Positions 56,490-64,000 of a stretch of 64,000 nucleotides of DNA are shown piece by piece; positions within the stretch are counted from its first letter, which is position 1; every line of letters begins with the position of its first letter. The notes beneath the pieces are model-generated. The model made no database searches. It was not told the DNA's origin and saw only the letters and a list, made by a program, of their open reading frames with translations. Source of the stretch: Paracoccus aminovorans (lineage in GTDB: Bacteria > Pseudomonadota > Alphaproteobacteria > Rhodobacterales > Rhodobacteraceae); the NCBI RefSeq assembly GCF_001546115.1, contig NZ_KQ955208.1, forward strand, positions 562,929 through 626,928, written 5' to 3'. The position numbers and the translations under genes were made by a program.

Positions 56490-57338
56490 TTATTTCCAGA
56501 TCGGCGCGTGGCGGTTCACGTCCTTGTAGAGCAGGTAGCGGAAGTTCCCCGGCCCGCCGGCATAGCAGCATTGCGGGCAGAAGGCGCGCAGCCACATGAA
56601 ATCGCCCGGGCCGACCTCGACCCAGTCGCGGTTCAGGCGATAGACCGCCTTGCCCTCGATCACGAACAGCCCGTGCTCCATGACATGGGTCTCGGCGAAG
56701 GGGATCGAGCCGCCCGGCTTGAAGGTCACGATGGTGATATGCATGTCGTGGCGCATATCGGTCGGGTCCATGAAGCGGGTGGTGGCCCAGCTGTCATTGG
56801 TGTCGGGCATCGGGATCGGCGCGATGTCGCGTTCGTTGGCGATGATCACCTCGGGCTTGTCCAGCCCCTCGACCGCCTGCCAGCGCTTGCGCCACCAGTG
56901 GAAGCGCGAAAGCTGGTCGCCCGCGCGCACCGTCCATTCCGTGCCGGCAGGAACATAGGCAAAGCCGCCCGGGGTCAACTCATGCACCTGGCCCGCAATG
57001 GTCAGGGTGACGGCGCCGTCGGTGACGAAGATCGCCGATTGCACGCCCGCGTCCTCTTCCGGCCGGTCCGAGCCGCCCTGCGGTTGCAGCTCGACGATAT
57101 ACTGGCTGAAGGTCTCGGCAAAGCCCGAGAGCGGCCGGGCGATCATCCACAGCCGCATGCCGGTCCAGCCCGGCAGGAAGCTGGTCACGATGTCGCGCAT
57201 CGTGCTGGCGGGGATGACGGCATAGGCCTCGGTGAAGACGGCGGTGTCGGTGGTCAGGTCGGTCTGGGGCGGCAGACCGGCGAAGGGTCCGGCATAACTC
57301 GGTGCGGCCATGGTCGCGCCTTTCGGGATATTGTTCAT
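56490..57338 (-). CDS. (S)-ureidoglycine aminohydrolase
   Basis: The 282-residue bicupin releases ammonia from ureidoglycine to give (S)-ureidoglycolate in allantoin degradation. The first cupin contains ELTPGGFAYVPAGTEWTV, the second carries the Mn-binding pattern E-x-H-x3-H (AETHVMEHGLFVIEG) and PGDFMWLRAFCPQ. Length equals the plant and E. coli (YlbA) enzymes. AGGA lies 8 nt before the ATG at 57338. It starts 8 nt after the PuuE-OHCU fusion gene. Confidence 0.9.
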   Translation of the reverse strand: MNNIPKGATMAAPSYAGPFAGLPPQTDLTTDTAVFTEAYAVIPASTMRDIVTSFLPGWTGMRLWMIARPLSGFAETFSQYIVELQPQGGSDRPEEDAGVQSAIFVTDGAVTLTIAGQVHELTPGGFAYVPAGTEWTVRAGDQLSRFHWWRKRWQAVEGLDKPEVIIANERDIAPIPMPDTNDSWATTRFMDPTDMRHDMHITIVTFKPGGSIPFAETHVMEHGLFVIEGKAVYRLNRDWVEVGPGDFMWLRAFCPQCCYAGGPGNFRYLLYKDVNRHAPIWK

Positions 57339-57346
57339 CGGGAATC

Positions 57347-58753
57347 CTATTTCAGCGCGTCATGCAGCCGCAACTCGGCGATGCGCATGACCTGGCGCTC
57401 GGCCTCGGCCCGCTCTGTCGCGGTGTCGTTGCCGATGCGTGCCTGCATCGCCGCCATGATGCCGGGCTTGTCGTGGTCGCGGACCGCGATGATGAAGGGG
57501 AAGCCGTGCTTGGCGACATAATCGGTGTTCAGCGCCTGGAAGGCCTCGCGCTCGGCATCGGTCAGCGCATCGAGCCCGGCCGAGGCCTGTTCCGAGGTGC
57601 TTTCCGCCGTCAGCCGCTTGGCCAGCGCCAGCTTGCCGGCCAGGTCCGGGTGCGCGACCAGCACGCCCAGCCGTTCCTCGTCCGAGGCGCCGCGGAAGAC
57701 CTGCGCCATGCGCGCGGCCAGGCCGGCGGGCGTGTCGTGGATCGCGCCCATCTCGCCGTCCCAGACCCGTTCGGCGATGAAGGGCGAATGCTCGTAGATG
57801 CCGCCGAATTTCTGCACGAATTCCTCGCGCGCCATTTCGGACGGGCGCTGGCGCGGCTGGAACGGATGCGTCCTGGCCCAGTGCCGGGCGATGTCGAGCC
57901 GGGTGGCGAACCAGACGCCCTCATGCTTGCGGCAATGCTCCAGGAACTTCTGCACCGCGATGGCGCGGCCCGGACGGCCGGCCAGCCGGCAATGCAGGCC
58001 GATGGACATCATCTTGGGCGCGCCGGCCTGCCCTTCGGCATAGAGCACGTCGAAACTGTCGCGCAGATAGTCGAAGAACTCGACCCCGGTGCCGAAGCCC
58101 TGGCCCGAGGAGAAGCGCATGTCGTTGGCGTCCATCGTATAGGGCACCATGAGCTGCGGCTTGCCCTTGTGGACGTGCCAATAGGGCAGGTCGTCGGCGA
58201 TGGTGTCGGCCAGGTATTCGAAGCCGCCCTCCTCGCATCCCAGGCCCACCGTGTTCATCGAGGTGCGGCCCTGGTAGAAGCCGCGCGGCCGCTCGCCGGT
58301 GACGCGGGTGTGCAGCTCGACCGCCTTGGCGATATGCTCGGCCTCGGTCTCGGCCGGGATGTCGCGGTAGTCGATCCATTTGTAGCCATGGGTGGCGATT
58401 TCCCAGCCGGCGCGCTGCATGGCCGCGACCTGCTCGGGCGCGCGCTCCAGCGCGGTCGCCACGCCATAGATGGTGACCGGCGTGTCCTTCAGCAGGCGAT
58501 GCAGCCGCCAGAAGCCCGCGCGGGCGCCATAGTCATAGATCGATTCCATGTTCCAGTGCCGCTTGCCCGGCCAGGGCTGGCAGCCGATGATCTCGGACAG
58601 GAAGGCCTCGGAGGCGGCGTCGCCGTGTTCCAGGCTGTTCTCGCCGCCCTCCTCGTAGTTGATGACGATCTGCACCGCGATCTTGGCACCACCGGGCCAT
58701 TTCGGATCGGGCGTGGTCTCGCCATAGCCAATCATGTCGCGGCTGTATCGCAT
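57347..58753 (-). CDS. PuuE-type allantoinase fused to OHCU decarboxylase
   Basis: The 468-residue protein joins two ureide enzymes. Residues 1-305 are a cofactor-independent, NodB-like allantoinase PuuE (IVINYEEGGENSLEHGD, ATHGYKWIDY, GRTSMNTVG). Residues about 308-468 are OHCU decarboxylase UraD (FGGIYEHSPFIAERVW, VAHPDLAGKLA, YVAKHGFPFIIAVR). UraD yields S-allantoin and PuuE hydrolyses it, so the fusion couples successive ring-opening steps. AAGGAAG precedes the ATG at 58753. It is divergent from the purine permease. Confidence 0.92.
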   Translation of the reverse strand: MRYSRDMIGYGETTPDPKWPGGAKIAVQIVINYEEGGENSLEHGDAASEAFLSEIIGCQPWPGKRHWNMESIYDYGARAGFWRLHRLLKDTPVTIYGVATALERAPEQVAAMQRAGWEIATHGYKWIDYRDIPAETEAEHIAKAVELHTRVTGERPRGFYQGRTSMNTVGLGCEEGGFEYLADTIADDLPYWHVHKGKPQLMVPYTMDANDMRFSSGQGFGTGVEFFDYLRDSFDVLYAEGQAGAPKMMSIGLHCRLAGRPGRAIAVQKFLEHCRKHEGVWFATRLDIARHWARTHPFQPRQRPSEMAREEFVQKFGGIYEHSPFIAERVWDGEMGAIHDTPAGLAARMAQVFRGASDEERLGVLVAHPDLAGKLALAKRLTAESTSEQASAGLDALTDAEREAFQALNTDYVAKHGFPFIIAVRDHDKPGIMAAMQARIGNDTATERAEAERQVMRIAELRLHDALK

Positions 58754-58854
58754 CGCTTGCTTCCTTCTGGTTCTTCCGGCTTGATAGCACAGACCATCTG
58801 GACGGGCTTTCAGGCAAGCGCCTATTCCTAAAAACAGATCCAAGATTTCGTTGA

Positions 58855-58866
58855 AAATCGCGATTT
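58855..58866. promoter_or_regulatory. 12-bp perfect palindrome between divergent ureide and permease genes
   Basis: AAATCGCGATTT lies in an unusually AT-rich 216-bp divergent spacer, 102 bp from the fusion gene and 104 bp from the permease gene. Its central place fits an operator that controls both directions. The regulator is not in the window. Confidence 0.5.
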
Positions 58867-58969
58867 ATCCATAACCGATTGAAACTCTGTCGCTGGAACC
58901 GGGATGGTCGGTCTTGCCTGCTTGCGCATAGTGTGAGCGCATGGCGGCAAACCGCCGATGGGAGGAACC

Positions 58970-60271
58970 ATGCTAGACAAGCACTTCGGGCTGACGGCCC
59001 ATGGCACCAGCGTAAGGACGGAGGTGATCGCCGGCATCACCACCTTCCTGACGATGGCCTATATCATCTTCGTGAACCCGGACATTTTGTCCTCGACCGG
59101 CATGGACCGCAACGCGGTCTTCGTCGCGACCTGCCTTGCCGCGGCCATCGGCTCGGCCGTGATGGCGCTTTGGGCGAACTGGCCCATCGGCATGGCGCCC
59201 GGCATGGGGCTGAACGCCTTCTTCGCCTTCACCGTGGTCGGCGCGCTGGGCTTCACCTGGCAGCAGGCGCTGGGGGCGGTGTTCATCTCGGGCCTGGTGT
59301 TCCTGTTCCTGTCGGCGACCGGCATCCGGCGCTGGCTGATCGCCGGCATCCCGACCTCGATGCGCTCGGCCATCGCGGCGGGCATCGGCATGTTCCTGGG
59401 GCTGATCGCGCTGAAGAATTCGGGCATCGTCGTCGACAATCCGGCGACGCTGGTGGGCCTGGGCGATCTGACCGCCACCGGCACGCTGCTGGCCATCGCC
59501 GGCTTCTTCATCATCGCGGCGCTGGACGCGCTGAAGGTGCGCGGCTCGATCCTGATCGGCATCCTGGTCATCACCGTGGCCTCGATCCTGCTGGGCGCCA
59601 GCCAGTTCGGCGGCGTCATCTCCATGCCGCCCTCGATCGGGCCGACCTTCCTGCAGCTCGACATCGCCGGGGCGCTGACCGTGGGCATCTTCCACGTCAT
59701 CCTGGTCATGGTTCTGGTCGAGGTTTTTGACGCCACCGGCACGCTGATCGGCGTCGCCAAGCGCGCCGGCCTGCTGACCGAAGGCCCCGCCCATACCAAC
59801 AAGGGCCTGAGCCGCGCGCTGATGGCCGATTCGACGGCGATCCTGGCCGGCTCGCTCCTGGGCACCAGCTCGACCACCGCCTATGTCGAAAGCGCCTCGG
59901 GCGTGCAGGCGGGCGGGCGCACCGGGTTGACCGCGCTGGTCGTCGCCGTGCTGTTCCTGCTGGCGATGTTCTTCGCCCCGCTCGCCGGCTCGGTCCCGGC
60001 CTATGCCACGGCGCCGGCGCTGCTCTATGTCGCCTGCCTGATGGTGCGCGAGTTCGAGGAGATCAGCTGGGGCGACGTCACCGAAAGCGCGCCGGCGGTG
60101 CTGACCGCGCTGATGATGCCCTTCACCTATTCCATCGCCAACGGCCTGGCCTTCGGCTTCGTGAGCTACGCCGCGATCAAGCTCTTGACCGGCCGCGCGC
60201 GCGAAGTTCACGCGGCGACCTGGATCGTGGCGGCGCTTTTCGTGATCCGCTTCGCCTTCTTCATGGAATGA
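58970..60271 (+). CDS. AzgA-type purine (hypoxanthine/guanine/adenine) permease, NCS2 family
   Basis: The 433-residue protein has about 13 membrane segments. It has the AzgA-like markers TEVIAGITTFLTMAYIIFVNP at the start, GMAPGMGLNAFFAF, FDATGTLIGVAKRAGL and GTSSTTAYVESASGV. These transporters import hypoxanthine, guanine or adenine with protons. The position opposite the ureide operon suggests purines as a nitrogen source. GGAGGA precedes the ATG at 58970. A terminator follows. Confidence 0.9.
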   Translation: MLDKHFGLTAHGTSVRTEVIAGITTFLTMAYIIFVNPDILSSTGMDRNAVFVATCLAAAIGSAVMALWANWPIGMAPGMGLNAFFAFTVVGALGFTWQQALGAVFISGLVFLFLSATGIRRWLIAGIPTSMRSAIAAGIGMFLGLIALKNSGIVVDNPATLVGLGDLTATGTLLAIAGFFIIAALDALKVRGSILIGILVITVASILLGASQFGGVISMPPSIGPTFLQLDIAGALTVGIFHVILVMVLVEVFDATGTLIGVAKRAGLLTEGPAHTNKGLSRALMADSTAILAGSLLGTSSTTAYVESASGVQAGGRTGLTALVVAVLFLLAMFFAPLAGSVPAYATAPALLYVACLMVREFEEISWGDVTESAPAVLTALMMPFTYSIANGLAFGFVSYAAIKLLTGRAREVHAATWIVAALFVIRFAFFME

Positions 60272-60276
60272 TCCGA

Positions 60277-60298
60277 CAGGGGGCCGACCGGCCCCCTG
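60277..60298 (+). terminator. hairpin terminator after the purine permease gene
   Basis: CAGGGGGCC (60277-60285) and GGCCCCCTG (60290-60298) form a perfect 9-bp stem with a GACC loop, starting 5 nt after the stop codon. There is no strong U-tract. Confidence 0.65.
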
Positions 60299-60403
60299 AC
60301 CTCTCGTCAGGTCTGGCCTCATCTATTCGCGCAATCTGGCTCTATCCCTTTGCCCGTTTCAGGCGCAGTCAGGATGAAACCCCTTTGCCGCAGGAGCCCG
60401 GCC

Positions 60404-61783
60404 ATGACGCTTGATCTGAATCCCAACGACATGTCGCATGTGGTCGAGGCCGACCGCGCCCATGTCTGGCACCACCTCAGCCAGCACAAGCAATACGAGA
60501 CCATCGACCCCCGCGTCTTCGTCGAGGGCAAGGGCATGAAGCTGTGGGATGCGACCGGACGCGAGTTCCTGGACGCGGTCTCGGGCGGGGTCTGGACCGT
60601 CAACGTCGGCTATGGCCGCGAAAGCATCGCCAATGCGATCCGCGACCAGCTCATCAAGCTGAACTATTACGCCGGCGCCGCCGGCACCGTGCCGGGCGCC
60701 ATCTTCGCCCAGAAGCTGATCGAGAAGATGCCGGGCATGAGCCGGGTCTATTACTCGAACTCGGGCTCCGAGGCGAACGAGAAGGTCTACAAGATGGTGC
60801 GCCAGATCGCGGCGAACCACCACGGCGGCCGCAAGTGGAAGATCCTCTACCGCGACCGCGACTATCACGGCACCACCATCGGCACGCTGGCGACCAGCGG
60901 CCAGGACCAGCGCGCCACCGCCTACGGCCCCTTCCCCGACGGTTTCGTGCGCGTGCCGCATTGCCTGGAATACCGCAAGCAATGGGACGTGGAAAACTAC
61001 GGTGAGCGTGCCGCCGACGCCATCGAGGAGGTGATCCTGCGCGAGGGGCCCGATACCGTCGGCGCCATCGTGCTGGAGCCGGTGACCGCCGGCGGCGGCG
61101 TCATCACCCCGCCCGAGGGCTATTGGCAGCGCGTGCAGGAGATCTGCCACAAATACGACATCCTGCTGCATATCGACGAGGTGGTCTGCGGGCTCGGCCG
61201 CACCGGCACCTGGTTCGGCTATCAGCATTACGGGATTGAGCCGGATTTCGTGACCATGGCCAAGGGCGTCGCCTCGGGCTATGCCGCGATCTCCTGCACC
61301 GTCACCACCGAGCGCGTCTTCGAGATGTTCAAGGACAGACCCGAGGACGGCATGAGCTTCTTCCGCGACATCTCGACCTTCGGCGGCTGCACCTCGGGGC
61401 CGGTCGCGGCGATCGAGAACATGCGCATCATCGAGGAAGAGAAGCTCTTGGAAAACACCGTCGCCATGGGAAACCGGGTGCTGGACAACCTGACCTCGCT
61501 GATGGACAAGCACGCCGTCATCGGCGACGTGCGCGGCAAGGGCCTGTTCTGCGGCGCCGAGCTGGTCTCCGACCGCAAGACCCGCGAGCCGATGGACGAG
61601 AAAAAGGTCCAGGCCGTGGTCGCCGAATGCCTGGCGCAGGGCGTCATCATCGGCGCGACCAACCGCTCGCTGCCCGGGTTCAACAACACGCTCTGCCTGT
61701 CGCCGGCGCTGATCGCGACCGAGGGCGACATCGACCGCATCACCGACACCATCGACCGGGCACTGACCAAGGTCTTTGGCTGA
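60404..61783 (+). CDS. tpa: class III aminotransferase, probably taurine- or hypotaurine-pyruvate aminotransferase
   Basis: The 459-residue PLP enzyme has SNSGSEANEKVYKM, the YHGTTIGTLATSG loop, the LLHIDEVVCGLGRTGTWFG aspartate block and the Schiff-base lysine K287 in TMAKGVASGY. This pattern fits Tpa, which converts taurine and pyruvate to sulfoacetaldehyde and alanine. The TauR-like regulator next door supports sulfonate or sulfinate metabolism. A hypotaurine or homotaurine enzyme is a real alternative. The ATG at 60404 is preceded by CAGGAG. Confidence 0.75.
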   Translation: MTLDLNPNDMSHVVEADRAHVWHHLSQHKQYETIDPRVFVEGKGMKLWDATGREFLDAVSGGVWTVNVGYGRESIANAIRDQLIKLNYYAGAAGTVPGAIFAQKLIEKMPGMSRVYYSNSGSEANEKVYKMVRQIAANHHGGRKWKILYRDRDYHGTTIGTLATSGQDQRATAYGPFPDGFVRVPHCLEYRKQWDVENYGERAADAIEEVILREGPDTVGAIVLEPVTAGGGVITPPEGYWQRVQEICHKYDILLHIDEVVCGLGRTGTWFGYQHYGIEPDFVTMAKGVASGYAAISCTVTTERVFEMFKDRPEDGMSFFRDISTFGGCTSGPVAAIENMRIIEEEKLLENTVAMGNRVLDNLTSLMDKHAVIGDVRGKGLFCGAELVSDRKTREPMDEKKVQAVVAECLAQGVIIGATNRSLPGFNNTLCLSPALIATEGDIDRITDTIDRALTKVFG

Positions 61784-61791
61784 CGGGACTT

Positions 61792-61841
61792 GATCCGCGG
61801 CGGCATTCGGGGGAGTGATCCTCCGACAGCCGCCGCGGATC
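61792..61841 (+). promoter_or_regulatory. hairpin covering the translation start region of the MocR regulator gene
   Basis: GATCCGCGGCGGC (61792-61804) and GCCGCCGCGGATC (61829-61841) are perfect 13-bp inverted repeats. The loop is 24 nt, contains GGGGGAG and can form a small inner stem (GGAG with CTCC). The right arm ends 4 nt before the regulator's ATG. It could terminate the aminotransferase transcript, limit regulator translation, or be an operator. Confidence 0.6.
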
Positions 61842-61845
61842 CGCC

Positions 61846-63387
61846 ATGCCCATTCCCCCCGACGCATTCTTCCTGGACCACGGCGCCGGCCTGCCGCTGC
61901 AGGTGCAGCTGCGCCGCCAGATCATCGCGGCGGTGACGGCGGGCCGGTTCCGGGCCGGGGAAAAGCTGCCCTCGACCCGGGCGCTGGCCCGGCATCTGGG
62001 CGTGGCGCGGGTGACGGTGGCGCAGGCCTTCGCCGAGCTGGTCTCGACCGACTACCTGGCCAGCCGCGACCGGGCCGGGCATTTCATCTCGGACGCCATC
62101 GAGCGCCATCTCGAGGCCGAGCCGGCTGGTTCTGTCCCGGCCCTCGCCCCCGCGGTGCCGCGCTTCGACTGGGACAGCAAGCTCGAGGGCCGCTTCGGCA
62201 GCGCCCGCCGCTCGGACCGCGAGCGCGACTGGCGCCGCTTTGCCTATCCCTTCATCTACGGCCAGGCCGATCCGACGCTGGTCGACCACGCCGCCTGGCG
62301 CGACTGCGCCATGCGCACGCTGGGCCGGCGCGAATTCGACAGCGTGACCGGCGATCTCTACGACGCCGACGATGCCGAACTGGTCGATCACATCGCGCGC
62401 CAGATCCTGCCCCGGCGCGGCATCGCCGCCCATCAGGGCGAGATCCTGCTGACCATGGGGGCGCAGAACGCGCTGTGGCTGGCGGCGCAGGTGCTGCTGC
62501 GGCCCGGCGCCTCCTGCGCGGTCGAGGACCCGTCCTATCCCGGCCAGCGCGAGATCCTGTCGGCCAGCGGCGCGCGGCTCTTGCCGGTGCCGGTCGATGC
62601 CCACGGCCTGCCGCCCGATGCGGTGCCGGCGGGCGTGGCCGCGGTCTTTACCACCGCCAGCCACCAATGCCCGACCAATTCCACCATGCCGCTGGCCCGC
62701 CGCAAGGAACTGCTGGCGCGGGCCGAGGCGCAGGGCTTTGCCGTGGTCGAGGACGATTACGAATTCGAGATGTCCTTCGCCGGCGCCCCCTCGCCCGCGC
62801 TCAAGGCCATCGACCGGGCCGGGGCGGTGATCTATATCGGCAGCTTCTCGAAATCGGTGTTTCCGGGCGTGCGGCTGGGCTATCTGGTCGCCGATCCCCG
62901 CTTTATCGCCGAGGCGCGGGCGCTGCGCGGCATGGCGCTGCGCCATCCGCCCGGCCACATGCAGCGCACGCTGGCGCATTTCCTGTCGCTGGGCCATTAC
63001 GACGCCCAGGCCAATCGCATGCGCCGCGCCTATGCCCGCCGCCGGGCCGTCATGCTGGAGGCCATCGCGCGAGAGGGCCTGCAACTCGCCTCGCCCGAGG
63101 CCAACGGCGGCTCCAGCTTCTGGCTGGCGACCGGCGGCGTCGACTCCTCGGCGCTGACCGAGGCGCTGAAGGCCCGCGACGTGCTGATCGAGCCGGGATG
63201 GCCCTTCTTTGCCGATCCGGCGCGCGGGCGGGGCTTCTTCCGACTGGCCTATTCCTCGATCTCGGCCGAGCGCATCCCCGAGGGCATCCGCCGCATCGCC
63301 GAGGCGATCCGCAGCGAGCCGCACGGAAATGTCATGGCATCCCGCTTGACCAAGCCGGGCAGCGATGGCTTTCAGGAGGAGCCCTGA
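61846..63387 (+). CDS. tauR: MocR-type transcriptional regulator, TauR-like
   Basis: The 513-residue protein has an N-terminal GntR-type winged helix (LPLQVQLRRQIIAAVTAGRF, KLPSTRALARHLGVARVTV) and, after a linker at residues 90-130, an aminotransferase-like domain with the PLP lysine K336 in SFSKSVFPGVRLGY. MocR regulators use PLP adducts of amino compounds as effectors; TauR activates taurine catabolic genes. It lies 62 bp after the aminotransferase gene, in the same direction. No clear SD lies close to the ATG. Confidence 0.82.
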   Translation: MPIPPDAFFLDHGAGLPLQVQLRRQIIAAVTAGRFRAGEKLPSTRALARHLGVARVTVAQAFAELVSTDYLASRDRAGHFISDAIERHLEAEPAGSVPALAPAVPRFDWDSKLEGRFGSARRSDRERDWRRFAYPFIYGQADPTLVDHAAWRDCAMRTLGRREFDSVTGDLYDADDAELVDHIARQILPRRGIAAHQGEILLTMGAQNALWLAAQVLLRPGASCAVEDPSYPGQREILSASGARLLPVPVDAHGLPPDAVPAGVAAVFTTASHQCPTNSTMPLARRKELLARAEAQGFAVVEDDYEFEMSFAGAPSPALKAIDRAGAVIYIGSFSKSVFPGVRLGYLVADPRFIAEARALRGMALRHPPGHMQRTLAHFLSLGHYDAQANRMRRAYARRRAVMLEAIAREGLQLASPEANGGSSFWLATGGVDSSALTEALKARDVLIEPGWPFFADPARGRGFFRLAYSSISAERIPEGIRRIAEAIRSEPHGNVMASRLTKPGSDGFQEEP

Positions 63388-63401
63388 GGAAAGGATCATC
63401 C

Positions 63402-64000
63402 ATGCGCCGCCCCCTTGCCGCAATCGCCGTCGCGCTGAGCCTCGGGCTGTCGCTGGTGCCGGGCCTTACCCCGGCACAGGACGCGGCCGAGATCGCCGCG
63501 ATCAAGCGCGCCGTCTTCGACGCGCCGGACCTGCCGGTCATGGGCAATGCGCGGGGCGACGTGGTGCTGGTCGAGTTTTCCGACTACAATTGCGGCTTCT
63601 GCCGCAAATCCGCCCCCGAGGTCACGGCCTTCCTGAAATCCGACCCCGGCGTCAAGCTGGTGGTGCATGAGATCCCGATCTTCGGCGAGGGCTCGCATCA
63701 CGCCGCCCGGGCCGCGCTGGCCGCGCGGGCGCAGGGAAAATACCCGCAGTTCCACCGGGCGCTGATGGCCGTGCGCGGCAGGGCCGAGGAGGCTTCGGTG
63801 CTGCGCGTCGCGCGCGAGGTCGGGCTGGACGTGGCACGGCTGCAACGCGACATGGAAGCGCCCGAGATCACCGCCCGCATCGAGCGGTCGCTGCAGCTGG
63901 CCGACGAGATCGGCTTGGTCGGCACGCCCAGCTTCGTCGTCGGCGACCGGGCGGTCTTCGGCTATCTGCCGCGCGCCGACCTGGCCGAACTGGTGGCCGA
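63402..64000 (+). CDS. DsbA-family thioredoxin-fold protein, cut by the window end
   Basis: The open frame starts at ATG 63402 with AAGGA upstream and runs off the window after about 199 codons. A Sec signal peptide (MRRPLAAIAVALSLGLSLVP) leads to a DsbA/DsbG-type domain with the redox motif CGFC (C64 and C67) in FSDYNCGFCRKSAPE, a long helical insert, and the cis-Pro loop GLVGTPSFVVG. It would catalyse periplasmic disulphide exchange. It begins 14 nt after the regulator gene and could be cotranscribed by read-through. Confidence 0.85.
   Translation, partial: MRRPLAAIAVALSLGLSLVPGLTPAQDAAEIAAIKRAVFDAPDLPVMGNARGDVVLVEFSDYNCGFCRKSAPEVTAFLKSDPGVKLVVHEIPIFGEGSHHAARAALAARAQGKYPQFHRALMAVRGRAEEASVLRVAREVGLDVARLQRDMEAPEITARIERSLQLADEIGLVGTPSFVVGDRAVFGYLPRADLAELVA

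Overview
The window is high-GC alphaproteobacterial chromosome, most likely from Rhodobacteraceae and probably Paracoccus. The clues are the two supernumerary complex I subunits (NDUFS4-like and NDUFA12-like), an HdaA-type DnaA regulator upstream of ppk, a PhaA-type antiporter subunit with fused A and B modules, a short alphaproteobacterial ProRS, and a taurine-type aminotransferase next to a TauR-like MocR regulator. Genes are tightly packed, with many 4-nt start/stop overlaps. No rRNA, tRNA or CRISPR array was recognised.

Left edge (1-2.1 kb): a truncated IS3-family element sits beside an OLD-family nuclease gene that has lost both ends. 2.1-7.6 kb: NDUFS4-like subunit, uvrB, an I78 inhibitor lipoprotein, an orphan ParA ATPase, an ABM-domain protein and a membrane dipeptidase. 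7.7-13.5 kb (minus strand): a PerM-like transporter, hdaA, ppk and ppx form one likely operon joining replication control and polyphosphate metabolism. proS follows.

15.2-24.5 kb is a surface-polysaccharide cluster. It holds gmd, a GDP-fucose-synthase-like epimerase/reductase and a PLP enzyme in which His replaces the catalytic Lys. Together these look like a GDP-colitose rather than a GDP-fucose pathway. Next come an SGNH esterase, a GT61 glycosyltransferase and a hexapeptide acetyltransferase. A compact trio of adenylating ligase, carrier protein and PLP decarboxylase ends the cluster and is the best candidate for an undescribed decoration system.

24.6-30.8 kb is a complete Mrp/Pha cation/proton antiporter operon in six genes. 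It is followed by aroKB, a four-gene operon with xerD and a CNNM/CorC-like protein, a purine-type permease, a glycosyltransferase with an HxRRGD motif, transketolase, a DMT exporter, an LpxL-like acyltransferase, accB-accC and aat.

47.1-50.2 kb is a nest of insertion sequences: an IS5-family element with a frameshift signal, an intact IS110-family transposase and a decayed second IS110-like gene. They lie between aat and the oppositely oriented block NDUFA12-like, mlaD-like and DUF2155. Then come clpX and clpP (minus), pth and two DUF proteins (plus).

56.5-60.3 kb is a ureide/purine locus: ureidoglycine aminohydrolase and a PuuE allantoinase-OHCU decarboxylase fusion, divergent from an AzgA-type purine permease. 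The right edge holds a class III aminotransferase, a TauR-like MocR regulator and a thioredoxin-fold DsbA-like protein cut by the window end.
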